From QHXM01 sp032160165 (GTDB lineage: Bacteria; Acidobacteriota; Blastocatellia; Pyrinomonadales; Pyrinomonadaceae): a stretch of DNA of 64,000 bases. A program made the translations under genes and the position numbers. This document shows positions 9,601 through 17,802 of this stretch, piece by piece. The stretch's first letter is position 1, and the number at the start of each line of letters is the position of its first letter. The notes under the pieces are model-generated. The model worked only from the letters and a program-made list of their open reading frames with translations. It was not told the DNA's origin and made no database searches. The DNA lies in NCBI GenBank assembly GCA_032160165.1, contig JAVHWA010000126.1, positions 27,948-91,947 of the forward strand, written 5' to 3'.

Positions 9601-9679
9601 AGGAGGTGCGCTCGCCTTTGGAGAGAGGCAGGGCCCCGTGAAAGATTTCCTTAATCCTTCCCCATCGCTCAACCCTCAT
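6641..9679 (-). CDS. Ser/Thr protein kinase with PD40/TolB-like beta-propeller
   Basis: A 1012-residue transmembrane kinase. A Hanks-type kinase domain spans roughly residues 84-345: glycine loop IGAGGMGEVYLARD, HRDIKPEN with catalytic Asp near 206, DFGLAK, and MSPEQARG in the activation segment. A cytoplasmic linker leads to one membrane helix (AVIAALGLVVLVAVGFGIY, near 435), then about 500 residues of WD40-like PD40 repeats (SPDGRFIVFAS, SPDGKLTAIVF) predicted to fold as an extracytoplasmic propeller. I chose the ATG at 9679 rather than an upstream in-frame one because an AGGAGG site precedes it. This start overlaps the sigma-factor stop by 11 bp, implying translational coupling. Sensing by the propeller and signalling toward the coupled sigma factor are inference. 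Confidence 0.93.
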   Translation of the reverse strand: MRVERWGRIKEIFHGALPLSKGERTSYLDSECGDDKDLRSEVESLLDSEGDEDAFLDKPALETAARLVAEDAAASVVGSDLGNYKVLELIGAGGMGEVYLARDKRLGRKVALKLLPDYFTKDAERLRRFKREARAASALNHPNILTVYEIGEEKGTNFIATEFIDGITLREHIRSGELARDGAIEIALQTASALNAAHQAGIVHRDIKPENIMLRKDGYVKVLDFGLAKLIEELDRGASSASDVSTQALVQTAAGVVMGTALYMSPEQARGTEVDARSDVWSLGCVVYEMLAGRPPFEGETPSHVIVSILDKEPAPLAARARVEVPNQLETIVQRALTKERDKRYQTVEEMSSALRALKQQLDIEAALKASQEPPREASASDASSAATVIVDTADERRSPTAEADARKTILRDGQTISEGKPQSYKRTAVIAALGLVVLVAVGFGIYRFTRPAQGPAASLAFAKTKLSKLTTNGKAGQAAISGDGQFVVHVSGDRGKQTILLKHVATGSDKEIVPVTGDDYLTPGFSHNGSYIYYRRDEKSRTVLYRVPVLGGVAPVKVAEEVDSAITLSPDDKRVAFVRGYPDIGESALMIAGADGAGEEKLLVKKGAVFFPYGAGSLTFGPAWSPDGEMIAFSTRGTSQGVMTNNLKAVRVSDKSEKDLTTQLWTGIGQITWLHNGSGLILNAAEDSSGAFQQIWHVAYPSGEARKVTNDLSNYFGVSLTQDSSTLVTMQGERLSNIWVLPEADTRRAVKISSGKTDGDDGVSWTRDGKIVYTSSTTGDQDLWVMNSDGTGVKQLTRNARRSSGAIVSPDGRFIVFASTRSGERHIWRIDVDGSNPLQLTAGKNEQFPTCTPDSKWVVYMSTDSGPSLLWRVPIDGGAPTQLTDYLSFRPSVSPDGKLTAIVFLDEQSQPKRYLGAIISIEGGKPIKTFELPQTRGRFGWTPDSRAVIYINTQGGVSNLISQPIDGGKPTQLTDFTSDQIFWFDYSPDHHQLAVARGSQPSDVVIINDVK

Positions 9680-10256
9680 TATTCGCCTCCTGTGCCAGGC
9701 TGCGACGCAGCCAGGCCTTCGCGATTCGCCAGTCTCTAACCACCGTGTTCGCGTGAACTCCAAGAGTTTCAGCTGTCTCTTCGACGCTGAGCCCGCCGAA
9801 GAAGCGTAATTCGACGACGCGGCTTAATCGCTCGTCGAACTCGGCCAACTCGTTTAGCGCCTCATCGAGCTCAACGATTTCCCTTGCCGGCTGGTTGGAA
9901 GCCCGGTCCGCCTCAGCAAGTTCAACGCGCACGACATCGCCGCCGCGCTTTTGTGCGGTCCGGCCTCGCGCATATTCGACCAGGATTTGGCGCATGGCGC
10001 GAGACGCGATACCAAAGAAGTGTGCTCGGTTCTCCCAACGAACGCTCTGTCCATCGACCAGCCGCAGATATACCTCGTTCACGAGCGCGGAGGTTTGAAG
10101 CGTATGACCGGCGCGCTCTCGGCTCATATAGTGGTGCGCGAGCTTCCGCAACTCACCGTAAATCAACGGCATCAACTGCTCCAGCGCCGCCTGGTCGCCA
10201 TTGCTCCAGGCAATAAGCAGCTGCGTCATTTCTTGAGGTTTGAGGGCAAGCGGCAT
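9669..10256 (-). CDS. ECF-type RNA polymerase sigma factor (TIGR02999-like)
   Basis: A 195-residue sigma factor of the group common in Acidobacteriota and Planctomycetes. Region 2 covers roughly residues 15-95 (LVNEVYLRL, WENRAHFFGIASRAMRQIL) and region 4 about 135-185 (RVVELRFFGGLSVEETAETL, followed by a helix-turn-helix). There is no anti-sigma gene next to it; instead its 3' end overlaps the kinase gene. This matches the established pattern of ECF sigma factors linked to Ser/Thr kinases, where phosphorylation is the proposed switch. Confidence 0.93.
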   Translation of the reverse strand: MPLALKPQEMTQLLIAWSNGDQAALEQLMPLIYGELRKLAHHYMSRERAGHTLQTSALVNEVYLRLVDGQSVRWENRAHFFGIASRAMRQILVEYARGRTAQKRGGDVVRVELAEADRASNQPAREIVELDEALNELAEFDERLSRVVELRFFGGLSVEETAETLGVHANTVVRDWRIAKAWLRRSLAQEANNEG

Positions 10257-10477
10257 CTGGTAAGCCTTCGGCGGAGATGATCGGACTACTTGCTGGGGCG
10301 GGGATTATACACCCTTTCCGGCTAACGCAATCGGTTCTTATGCAGGCAGGAAAGTTTGATGGTTGTGGTGTCTCCGGCGGGCGGATTTCGCATGTAGTAG
10401 CGAAGGTAGAATTCAGGACTAGGGCAGACGATGTCTCGACGAGACGCGAACGACCCCCAACAAGTAAGGAGACGCCC

Positions 10478-11638
10478 ATGATTAAGAAGAAAACACCTAT
10501 CATCGTTACGTCAATAGCCTTGCTGTTGACGGTCTCATTCAGTTATGCGCGAGCGCAGACGGTTTCAGTCTTCACTGCGGGACTGAGCCAGCCGGCAAAG
10601 CTCATGCTCACGCCAAAAGGCAGTCTACTTGTGGCCGAAACCGTGGGCGCGCCTAATGCCGGTCGTATTTCGATCGTTGACTCTCTGGGCGTTCGGCGAA
10701 CCTTGATCAACGGCTTGCCCTCGGGCAACGATCCCGAGGGTGGGCCTGCCGGTCCGTCGGGACTGGACCTGCGCGGACGCACGCTGTTCGTTTCCATAGG
10801 CGGAGGCGACGGTACCCTGGCCGGGCCTATCCCGGGCACCGAATTACCTAACCCGAATCCGTCCTCGCCGATTCTCAGCTCGATACTGGCGATTCAATTC
10901 AGCGCAGATATCGAGAAGACAACGCAAGGTTTTACCCTCTCGCAAGCGGACCACGCAACACTCGCGGCCGGTGGGGTTGTCAAACTTAGCAATGGAGCTG
11001 GCGACAAGATAACAGTCGAGTTATTGGCCAACTTTCCAAATTACGTCTCCGCTCCGCTTCCGTTCTTCCCACCGAACGTGCGCCACTCCAATCCGTTCGG
11101 GCTCGTCGCTACTGGAAAGGATGTGTATGTAGCCGATGGAGGTATGAACTCGGTAGTGAAGGTGAATATCGCCGGCGGCGATACGCAAACGGTGACTACC
11201 TTTCCCCCCCGACCGAATCCGCTCCCATTTGGCCCACCGGTAATAGAAGCAGTGCCCGACGGCATTCGAATCATTGACGGGGAGCTATTGGTGACGCTTT
11301 TGACGGGATTCCCATTTGTGCCTGGAGTCTCCGAAGTCAGGTCAGTTGATGTTGCCGCCGGGACCAGCTCGACTTTCATCGGTGGACGCTCTTCGGCTAT
11401 AGACATCATCGAAGGGAAATCGAAGGGCTCGACCCGATATTATGTGCTCGAGTACAGCACAGACCTTCTCTCCAACTCGCCAGGTCGGTTACTCCAGTTT
11501 TCGTCTTCAACCGCCACTCCGACAGTCGTCGCAGCCGGCTTGATTTCGCCATCGGGCATGACACGCGACGCGGTTAACGGAGACATCTACATCTCAGAGA
11601 TATTCACCGGACGCATTATTAAAGTGCAGTTTCCTTAA
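10478..11638 (+). CDS. Secreted ScyD/ScyE-like family protein
   Basis: A 386-residue protein with a clear signal peptide (MIKKKTPIIVTSIALLLTVS) cleaved near ARA-QT. The mature part resembles the ScyD/ScyE family, an NHL-like propeller: VFTAGLSQPAKLMLTPKG, SGLDLRGRTLFVSIGGGDG and the final SPSGMTRD--NGDIYISE repeat. The start at 10478 is preceded by AAGGAGA; a longer frame from 10277 would place the signal peptide internally and is rejected. ScyD/ScyE were named from the scytonemin gene cluster of cyanobacteria, but nothing here suggests scytonemin synthesis, so the role is unknown. It is divergent from the sigma factor gene. Confidence 0.82.
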   Translation: MIKKKTPIIVTSIALLLTVSFSYARAQTVSVFTAGLSQPAKLMLTPKGSLLVAETVGAPNAGRISIVDSLGVRRTLINGLPSGNDPEGGPAGPSGLDLRGRTLFVSIGGGDGTLAGPIPGTELPNPNPSSPILSSILAIQFSADIEKTTQGFTLSQADHATLAAGGVVKLSNGAGDKITVELLANFPNYVSAPLPFFPPNVRHSNPFGLVATGKDVYVADGGMNSVVKVNIAGGDTQTVTTFPPRPNPLPFGPPVIEAVPDGIRIIDGELLVTLLTGFPFVPGVSEVRSVDVAAGTSSTFIGGRSSAIDIIEGKSKGSTRYYVLEYSTDLLSNSPGRLLQFSSSTATPTVVAAGLISPSGMTRDAVNGDIYISEIFTGRIIKVQFP

Positions 11639-11685
11639 TTAGCGCACGGTGTTGTACCCGTCCGTTTTATGACCTTCTCACATCT

Positions 11686-11720
11686 GAAGCCAGTGCCGAT
11701 CGCTCGCAGGCGCTGGCTTC
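11686..11720. terminator. Hairpin downstream of the ScyD/E-like gene
   Basis: GAAGCCAGTGCC (11686-11697) pairs with GGCGCTGGCTTC (11709-11720) with one mismatch and an 11-base loop. It lies 48 bp after the ScyD/E stop and reaches the stop codon of the decayed dprA fragment on the other strand. There is no T tract, so intrinsic termination is only a possibility. Confidence 0.4.
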
Positions 11721-11860
11721 ACAGTTTCCTTACAAAACACTTGCCGGGAAGTTGGCGTATCAACTCACGCATCTCAAGTGCGAGCAAACCGCTGGTGAGT
11801 TCTGAGATCGAGAGTCCGCTCGTCTCTTGCCAGCGCGTAGGTGTGGCCGTGGTCCGTGGA
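11719..11860 (-). pseudogene. Decayed 3' fragment of a dprA gene
   Basis: Read on the minus strand, this stretch encodes LLALEMRELIRQLPGKCF followed by VRKL and a stop. It is almost identical to the C-terminus of the intact DprA at 16368 (LLGLEMRDLIRQLPGKCF, VRRL). Upstream of it, SGLSISELTSG matches SGLSISALTSA. The match continues as ALAR... but only after a one-base frameshift, and no start or body of the gene follows. By eye the nucleotide identity over about 130 bp is near 70%, so this is an old or diverged copy. With the intact dprA it brackets the giant secreted-protein gene at 12134-16297. Confidence 0.8.
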
Positions 11861-12133
11861 AGCGCAATGAACGCTTGACCGGTTTGTGGATTATTGTTTA
11901 GTCTTTAGCGCTTGCGGAGTGCCCGAATCCCAGCTACCGATGGCCGTGTTAGGCGAACCAGGATGGAGTCTCCTACTCAAAGTAAGCCGCTAATCCTTCT
12001 TTGCTTAATCCCAGACCGGACAATTTGGTAGACGAGCTTCCAAGCGCAGCATCGGGGTGAGATGCATGTCGCTCACTGTCTAACCCAGTGGCTTCTCATT
12101 CAAATCCATTTCCCTCTCAACTGGAGAATTTTC

Positions 12134-15100
12134 ATGCCTCGCCGCCTTCAGTCCTTGATTGGCAATCGTCATGGCTTCGCTGTGATGCTGGCCATGATCT
12201 CCTGGTTTGGTTACCTGGCGTGGCCTGTCCAACAATTCACTTTGCTTCCGCAGGCCATTGCCGCGAGTCGGGAGAAAGCGGAACCCCGCTACCTTTCCGC
12301 CCCGATATCTTCGGGAGCACTCTCTTTCACAGCGCCTACTTTCAGCGCCAATGAGGGTGACGCGGCCGGCATTACTTTGACCCGCACAGGGGGGAGTGAT
12401 AATCAGGTTGTTGCAAAAGTAACCTTGGCGGATGTCACGACTTCTCCGACTGATTACCGCTTCTTGCCCGGGGCGCTGGACACATCACTTAATCCAGCTC
12501 TGGGCGCGGACGGCGCGGTGTACGCGGTAGCAGAACAAGCGGACGGCAAAATCGTCATCGGTGGCAGCTTTTCCAACTATAACGGCGCTCCTGCAAACCG
12601 CATCGCACGGCTCAACCCGGATGGCTCGCTCGACTCTACATTTAATCCTGGTGGTTCGGGCATCTCTACCTCGGGTAACAGTTTGCGGACGATCGTGATC
12701 CAATCGGACGGTAAGATCCTCATTGGTGGTTTCTTCAAAACTTACAATGGCGTCGCTTGTAATAGTATCGTTCGGCTCAATGCTAATGGCTCCCTCGACC
12801 CTACATTTGATCCCGGCACGGGTCCAGCACCGGACAGCTTCATCGTGAAGCTGGGCCTGCAACAAGATAACAAAATCGTGATCGCCGGGGGCTTCACAAG
12901 CTTTAACGGCACATCCCGCAATCATATCGCGCGACTTAATTCGGACGGCTCTTTAGATGGTGGGTTTGATCCAGGGACGGGCTCGAACGGCAGTCTAAAC
13001 ACCCTGGCCCTGCAGGCAGATGGCAGTATTCTGATTGGTGGTTTCTTCACCAACTACAACGGGACTGCAGTTAATCATATCGCACGGATTCTTCCCAATG
13101 GCACGCTGGACACTTCGTTTAACTCCGGCACGATTCTGACGGCAGGCGTACTGGCGATAGCTCCGCAAGCGGACGGAAAGATCATCGTAGGCGGATCTTT
13201 TAATACAGGGCAGGGTAGCGTTCGGAATTATGTTGTCCGACTCACCGCCAGTGGTTCAGTGGATACCACGTTCGATTCAGGAACGTCCGCGAATGCCGAC
13301 GTACAAGACATTGGTATACAGGCGGACGGCAAGATTATTATTGGCGGGACCTTTACCAGCTACAACGGTACTTTCCGCAATCGCATCGCTCGCCTCAACC
13401 CAGACGGCGCTCTTGATCTATCGTTTAATCCGGGAGTAGGTGCTACCGGTGGCGCCGCGCAGGTGTTGGCGATACTCCTACAAGGGGATGGCCATATCAT
13501 CATCGCCGGCTCCTTCACCACCTACAACAACACGTCTCGCATGCGCCTGGCCCGACTAGAGGGCGATCTTTTCGTCACCTGGCCTGCCGGAGATGCAACC
13601 AACAAGACCGTCAGCCTTCCGATTGTCGATGACTTCGTCGACGAGTCGGACGAGACGCTCACTCTGACGCTCACTCCTCTCATCGGTGGCGCGACAACAG
13701 GCACATACTCGAGCGCCACGCTGACGATCATAGATGCGCCACCGACGCTCATTCAGCTATCTATGACCGGTGAGCAGGGGGATTACATTGGCGGGGCGAA
13801 CAATTATTTCTATCCGCAGTCCGATGGGAATTTCATCGTTTCAGGTAGTGATAACAGTGGAGATGGCTCGGTTGATTCAGTGAGCATCTCCTTTAATCAG
13901 ACCACAGGGGGCGGACATTGGTGGTATCTCGCTTTCAATACGTATAGGGTGCCTGGCACAAACCTGTTGCCGGGCTACTATCCGGACGCACAACGCGCCG
14001 CGTTCACTTCAACCGGTCATCCGGGGCTCGACATCTCCGGCGACGGTCGAGGCTGTAACACTCTAACGGGTAGCTTTACAGTTCACGAGTCTCAGTTCGA
14101 TTACTCGAGCGGCACACCGAAGGTAGTAAAATTCACGGCGTCGTTTGAACAGCATTGCGATGGTGACCCAGCCGCCCTCGTCGGAACTATCTATTACCGA
14201 TATACAGGCTCGTCACCGAGCTATGCCGTTACAGGTAGGATAGTTGATTCCAACGGCAACGGATTGGCTAGTGCGCCAGTCAAACTGGGCGGGTCTCGAA
14301 TTCTGACAACCAACACTGATAGCTTGGGAAATTATTCATTCTCAGACCTCATCGGCGGTGGAAACTTTATTGTCGCTCCATCGCCTTCAGCGAATGTGAT
14401 CTTTTCACCTACGTCGCAACTCATCAAAAGGCTCAGCGGTAACCAGACCGCGGATTTTACGGCCATACCGCTATACAGCATCAGCGGAAAAATATCTGAT
14501 AACAACGGTGCTGCCCTTACCGCTGTTCAGGTTTCGTTGACGGGTTCAAAATCGGCCACCGCTTTCACAGATAATAGTGGAAATTACACATTCACTGGTT
14601 TGCGAGCTGACGGGAACTACACTTTGACGCCGTCGCGGCAATACTACGTGTTTTCGCCACAAAACCGGACGTTCACTACTCTCCCGGGCAACCAGACATC
14701 AAATTTCACCGGGACAAGATTGACCTACTCCCTTGCTGGAAAGGTCACCGACGCGCTCGGCACCGGGATGAGTGGAGTTACTCTCAACTTAAGCGGGACG
14801 CAGACAGCCACCACGCAAACAGATAGCCTGGGGAACTATTCTTTCGCGAACGTACTCGCAGGAGGCAACTATGCGGTTACGCCTGTTCGAACGAACTATA
14901 GTTTCACTCAGCCGAGTCAATCTGTTTTTGGGCTCAATGGCAATGTGAACTTCGCAACATTTATTGGCCGGCTCGTGAATTGGGGAATCAGCGGAGTGCT
15001 TCTGGACGAGAACGGTAACCCGATCAGCAATGCGAGCCTGGCGCTCAGTGGCTCGACCACGGGAGCGACCACATCAGCCGCAAACGGGAGTTACCTATTC

Positions 15101-16297
15101 GTAGTGCAGGCGGAGGGGAATTACACCGTCACTCCATCGAAGAGCAATTATACTTTCTCACCGGTGAACCGGGTATTCAATAACTTAAGCGCAAACCAAA
15201 CGGGTAACTTCATCGGGACTGGAATGCGCGTTCAATTTACTTCTTCGTCCTACAGTGTCTCAGAGGGAGACGGCTATCTTGCGGCCCTCGTCACGCGAAC
15301 AGGAAACACGTCAGGAAGTGCTGCGGTGGACTTCGCAACGTCTGACGCGTTTCCGATATCCAAGAACTGTCAGGACGCAAGCAATGGCATCGCCTCTTCG
15401 CGCTGCGACTACGCCACCACGATCGGCACCCTGCAGTTCGCCGCGGGAGAACTATCAAAGACTATCGTCATCCCTATCGTTGACGATAACATTCCCGACG
15501 GTAACGAGTCCTTCACCATCGCGTTGAGCAATCCATCCGGAGCCATTCTCGGAACTTCGGCAGCGTCCGCGACGATTGTCGACAATGCAAACACCGCAGG
15601 GAATCCGATCGACGCAAATCCGTTCTTTGTCAATCAGCATTACATAGATCTCCTGGGTCGTTTGCCAGACCAGGGAGGTTACAATGCGTGGCTTGGGATC
15701 TTAGGCGGATGCGGGACGACGGTCGCACCACCGTGTGATCGGATCGAAGTCTCGTCGGCCTTCTTCCGCAGCGAAGAGTTTCAGTCGCGCGGCTACTTCG
15801 TTTACCGGCTGTACTCGGCGGTTGGGAAGATTCCGCTCTACGAACAGTTCATGCCCGACTTTGCCAGAGTCAGCGGCTTTCTCAGCGACCAGCAGAAGGA
15901 ATCAAACAAGGTGGCCCTGGTAAACGACTTCATGACACGAAGCGACTTCCAGACGCTCTACGGTGGACAGACTGCGCCAACCGCATACGTCGATGCCCTG
16001 CTGCAGACGGTAGGGTTCCCGGATCACGCATCGCGACAACCGTGGATTGATGGATTGACGAATGGTTCGTTGACCAGGGCCCAGGTCTTTCGCGCGGTAG
16101 CAGAGCTTCCGGAAGTCTACACCAAGTACTACAACGAAGCGTTTGTGATCATGCAGTACTTTGGATATCTTAGACGAAGCGCTGACATCTCGTACCTCAA
16201 CTGGATTCAGACGATGAACCAGACGGGCGGGGATTACCGCACCATGATCAACGGCTTTCTGAATTCAGTCGAGTACCGGACGAGGTTTGGTCTTTAA
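12134..16297 (+). CDS. Giant secreted protein: Calx-beta split by delta-60 repeats, SdrD-like repeats, DUF4214
   Basis: A 1387-residue exported protein starting at the ATG at 12134, with an N-terminal hydrophobic segment (FAVMLAMISWFGYLAW). Domains in order: the first half of a Calx-beta domain (FSANEGDAAGITLTRTGG, 12322-12465); seven delta-60 repeats of about 50 residues (QADGKIVIGGSF..YNG..NRIARLNPDGSLD..FNPG, 12466-13560); the second half of Calx-beta (VSLPIVDDFVDESDETLTL, 13561-13740); an unrecognised module (13750-14210); four carboxypeptidase-regulatory-like beta repeats (YAVTGRIVDSNGNG, YSISGKISDNNGA and so on, 14220-15220); a second Calx-beta domain (15230-15590); and a C-terminal DUF4214 (NPFFVNQHYIDLLGRLPDQG, about 15600-16290). 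Likely surface-attached or released, possibly adhesive. It is flanked by the two dprA 3' ends, which suggests it arrived by insertion or local duplication. Confidence 0.9.
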   Translation: MPRRLQSLIGNRHGFAVMLAMISWFGYLAWPVQQFTLLPQAIAASREKAEPRYLSAPISSGALSFTAPTFSANEGDAAGITLTRTGGSDNQVVAKVTLADVTTSPTDYRFLPGALDTSLNPALGADGAVYAVAEQADGKIVIGGSFSNYNGAPANRIARLNPDGSLDSTFNPGGSGISTSGNSLRTIVIQSDGKILIGGFFKTYNGVACNSIVRLNANGSLDPTFDPGTGPAPDSFIVKLGLQQDNKIVIAGGFTSFNGTSRNHIARLNSDGSLDGGFDPGTGSNGSLNTLALQADGSILIGGFFTNYNGTAVNHIARILPNGTLDTSFNSGTILTAGVLAIAPQADGKIIVGGSFNTGQGSVRNYVVRLTASGSVDTTFDSGTSANADVQDIGIQADGKIIIGGTFTSYNGTFRNRIARLNPDGALDLSFNPGVGATGGAAQVLAILLQGDGHIIIAGSFTTYNNTSRMRLARLEGDLFVTWPAGDATNKTVSLPIVDDFVDESDETLTLTLTPLIGGATTGTYSSATLTIIDAPPTLIQLSMTGEQGDYIGGANNYFYPQSDGNFIVSGSDNSGDGSVDSVSISFNQTTGGGHWWYLAFNTYRVPGTNLLPGYYPDAQRAAFTSTGHPGLDISGDGRGCNTLTGSFTVHESQFDYSSGTPKVVKFTASFEQHCDGDPAALVGTIYYRYTGSSPSYAVTGRIVDSNGNGLASAPVKLGGSRILTTNTDSLGNYSFSDLIGGGNFIVAPSPSANVIFSPTSQLIKRLSGNQTADFTAIPLYSISGKISDNNGAALTAVQVSLTGSKSATAFTDNSGNYTFTGLRADGNYTLTPSRQYYVFSPQNRTFTTLPGNQTSNFTGTRLTYSLAGKVTDALGTGMSGVTLNLSGTQTATTQTDSLGNYSFANVLAGGNYAVTPVRTNYSFTQPSQSVFGLNGNVNFATFIGRLVNWGISGVLLDENGNPISNASLALSGSTTGATTSAANGSYLFVVQAEGNYTVTPSKSNYTFSPVNRVFNNLSANQTGNFIGTGMRVQFTSSSYSVSEGDGYLAALVTRTGNTSGSAAVDFATSDAFPISKNCQDASNGIASSRCDYATTIGTLQFAAGELSKTIVIPIVDDNIPDGNESFTIALSNPSGAILGTSAASATIVDNANTAGNPIDANPFFVNQHYIDLLGRLPDQGGYNAWLGILGGCGTTVAPPCDRIEVSSAFFRSEEFQSRGYFVYRLYSAVGKIPLYEQFMPDFARVSGFLSDQQKESNKVALVNDFMTRSDFQTLYGGQTAPTAYVDALLQTVGFPDHASRQPWIDGLTNGSLTRAQVFRAVAELPEVYTKYYNEAFVIMQYFGYLRRSADISYLNWIQTMNQTGGDYRTMINGFLNSVEYRTRFGL

Positions 16298-16367
16298 CGC
16301 ATTCGGAATTGATCAACCGTTACCACGGACGATGCGACAGCAGGGGCGGCGCTCGCGTCCCCCATGC

Positions 16368-17495
16368 TCATAATCTTCTCACAAAGCATTTTCCCGGAAG
16401 CTGGCGAATCAGGTCACGCATCTCGAGCCCGAGAAGCGCGCTGGTCAACGCAGAGATGGAAAGGCCACTCTTCTCCGCCAGTGCATCTATGTGGACGGTC
16501 GCGTCGGTCGACAGCAGTTTCCAGATTGCGGCTTCGGATGAAGAGAGGCCGGCAGGCGTTAGTGATAATTGCTCCACCAGGCCACGCTCTCTCTTCGCCG
16601 GAGGTGGCGGTAAGAGTTCGGCAGCGATTTCAGGTGGGAGCTCAGATGCGACGTCCTGCCATTGCTGTACGAGCTTGGCGCCCGCGCCTTTGATCAGATA
16701 GTTAGTGCCAAAGGAATTTCGCGACGTGATATTGCCCGGCACTGCCCATACTTCCCGGTTCTGCTCCATCGCAAGCCTGGCGGTGATCAACGACCCGCTG
16801 TTCTCTGCCGCCTCGACCACCAACACACCAAGGCTCAAGCCGCTGATGACGCGATTTCGATAAGGAAAGTTCTGCGGAGCGGGAGGAGTCTCGAGCGGAA
16901 ACTCGGAAACAACGGCGCCTCCGCTATTCAGTATCTGTTCGACCAACTTGCGGTGATCGCGCGGATAGACCTCATCCAGGCCTGTGCCCATCACGCCAAC
17001 CGTGCGGCCACCGGCTTCAAGAGCTCCTCTGTGGGCCGCGGCATCTATCCCGCGAGCCAACCCGGAAATTATCGTGACGCCTTTCTGCGCCAGATCGCGC
17101 GCCAGCATCGTGGCTGCGTTTTGACCATAAGTTGAACATCGCCGTGAACCGACGATAGCAACACACGGCCTGTCCAAACATTCGCTCCACGCGCCCCGAA
17201 CGTACAGCGTGATTGGCGGATCAAAGATCTCTCGCAGCATCGCGGGATAAACTCCATCGTCAAGCAGCAGGACGTCAACGCCGATCGCTCGCGCTCTTTC
17301 CAGTTCCTGTTCGGCCTTCTCAAAGAACTCGCGGGCGCGAATGCTTTCCACCGCTTCGGGAGGTAGGCGCAAGGCTTCGAGTTCCGCCCGCGTCGCTTCG
17401 AACACGGCCTCGGCACCGCCGAAGCGCTCGAGCAATTTGGCTGCTGCGCGCGGGCCAATACCCGGCGTCATATTCAACGCAATCCAGTCTTTCAT
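16368..17495 (-). CDS. dprA: DNA-processing protein DprA
   Basis: A 375-residue DprA/Smf protein, which binds incoming single-stranded DNA during transformation and loads RecA. The N-terminus holds a helix-hairpin-helix/SAM-like region (NMTPGIGPRAAAKLLERFGG). The Rossmann-like SLOG core follows with VAIVGSRRCSTYG, ISGLARGIDAAAHRGAL, VMGTGLDEVYPRDHR and FPLETPPAPQNFPYRNRVISG. The C-terminus is a winged-helix domain (VHIDALAEKSGLSISALTS) ending LPGKCFVRRL. The start is ATG 17495. Downstream, 70 bp separates its stop from the giant secreted gene, which converges on it; a diverged copy of its 3' end lies at 11719-11860. Confidence 0.96.
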   Translation of the reverse strand: MKDWIALNMTPGIGPRAAAKLLERFGGAEAVFEATRAELEALRLPPEAVESIRAREFFEKAEQELERARAIGVDVLLLDDGVYPAMLREIFDPPITLYVRGAWSECLDRPCVAIVGSRRCSTYGQNAATMLARDLAQKGVTIISGLARGIDAAAHRGALEAGGRTVGVMGTGLDEVYPRDHRKLVEQILNSGGAVVSEFPLETPPAPQNFPYRNRVISGLSLGVLVVEAAENSGSLITARLAMEQNREVWAVPGNITSRNSFGTNYLIKGAGAKLVQQWQDVASELPPEIAAELLPPPPAKRERGLVEQLSLTPAGLSSSEAAIWKLLSTDATVHIDALAEKSGLSISALTSALLGLEMRDLIRQLPGKCFVRRL

Positions 17496-17501
17496 AAGAA
17501 T

Positions 17502-17623
17502 AGTTGGCGGTGGGCAGTAAACAGTCGGCAGTGAGCACTAGGCAGTCTGCAGCAATAATTTCAGGCGCCTGGCTTCGGACATCTGGCATTATCTGCCAAC
17601 TGCCCACTGCAAACTGCCAACTG
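17502..17623. repeat. Heptamer-type repeat hairpin, CAGTNGG
   Basis: The left arm (17502-17552) is a degenerate run of CAGT-plus-three units (GGCAGTAAACAGTCGGCAGT). The right arm (17591-17623) is its complement (CCAACTGCCCACTGCAAACT). It occupies the spacer between the dprA start and the selenocysteine tRNA. Confidence 0.7.
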
Positions 17624-17629
17624 TTTTCG

Positions 17630-17728
17630 TGGCGGAGGCGTGTAGGAATCGAACCTACCTAAGCATGCTCTCGCAGGCTCACAGACGGTTTTGAAGACCG
17701 GGCCGTTCACCAGAACAGATGCGCCTCC
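17630..17728 (-). tRNA. selC: tRNA-Sec (anticodon UCA)
   Basis: Read on the minus strand this is a 99-base tRNA ending in encoded GCCA. The acceptor arms are GGAGGCG and CGCCTCC; the eighth pair typical of bacterial tRNA-Sec would be a C-A mismatch. The D stem is an extended six pairs (CTGTTC with GAACGG) around a four-base loop, a hallmark of tRNA-Sec. The anticodon loop is CTTCAAA (anticodon UCA, reads UGA), identical to the E. coli selC loop. A long variable arm (AGCCTGC-GAGA-GCATGCT) follows, then a five-pair T stem with loop TTCGATT. The organism therefore probably inserts selenocysteine. No selA, selB or selD gene is in the window. Confidence 0.93.
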
Positions 17729-17802
17729 ACGTGTTTTTGGGTGGGACAAGAACCTACGCGTGAGGCCGCCGTCTGTCAAGTAATGTTTCGTATCGATTAG
17801 CA

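Noticed and set aside
10277..10477. N-terminal extension of the ScyD/E-like protein
   Set aside because: It would bury the signal peptide internally; AAGGAGA before ATG 10478 fixes the start.
11669..11878. Plus-strand frame of 69 residues after the ScyD/E-like gene
   Set aside because: It is the antisense of the dprA remnant; its similarity to a frame at 16309-16701 arises because both are antisense to dprA 3' ends.
17630..17728. tRNA-Ser or tRNA-Leu (long variable arm)
   Set aside because: The anticodon is UCA with the CTTCAAA loop and a six-pair D stem, which fit tRNA-Sec only.
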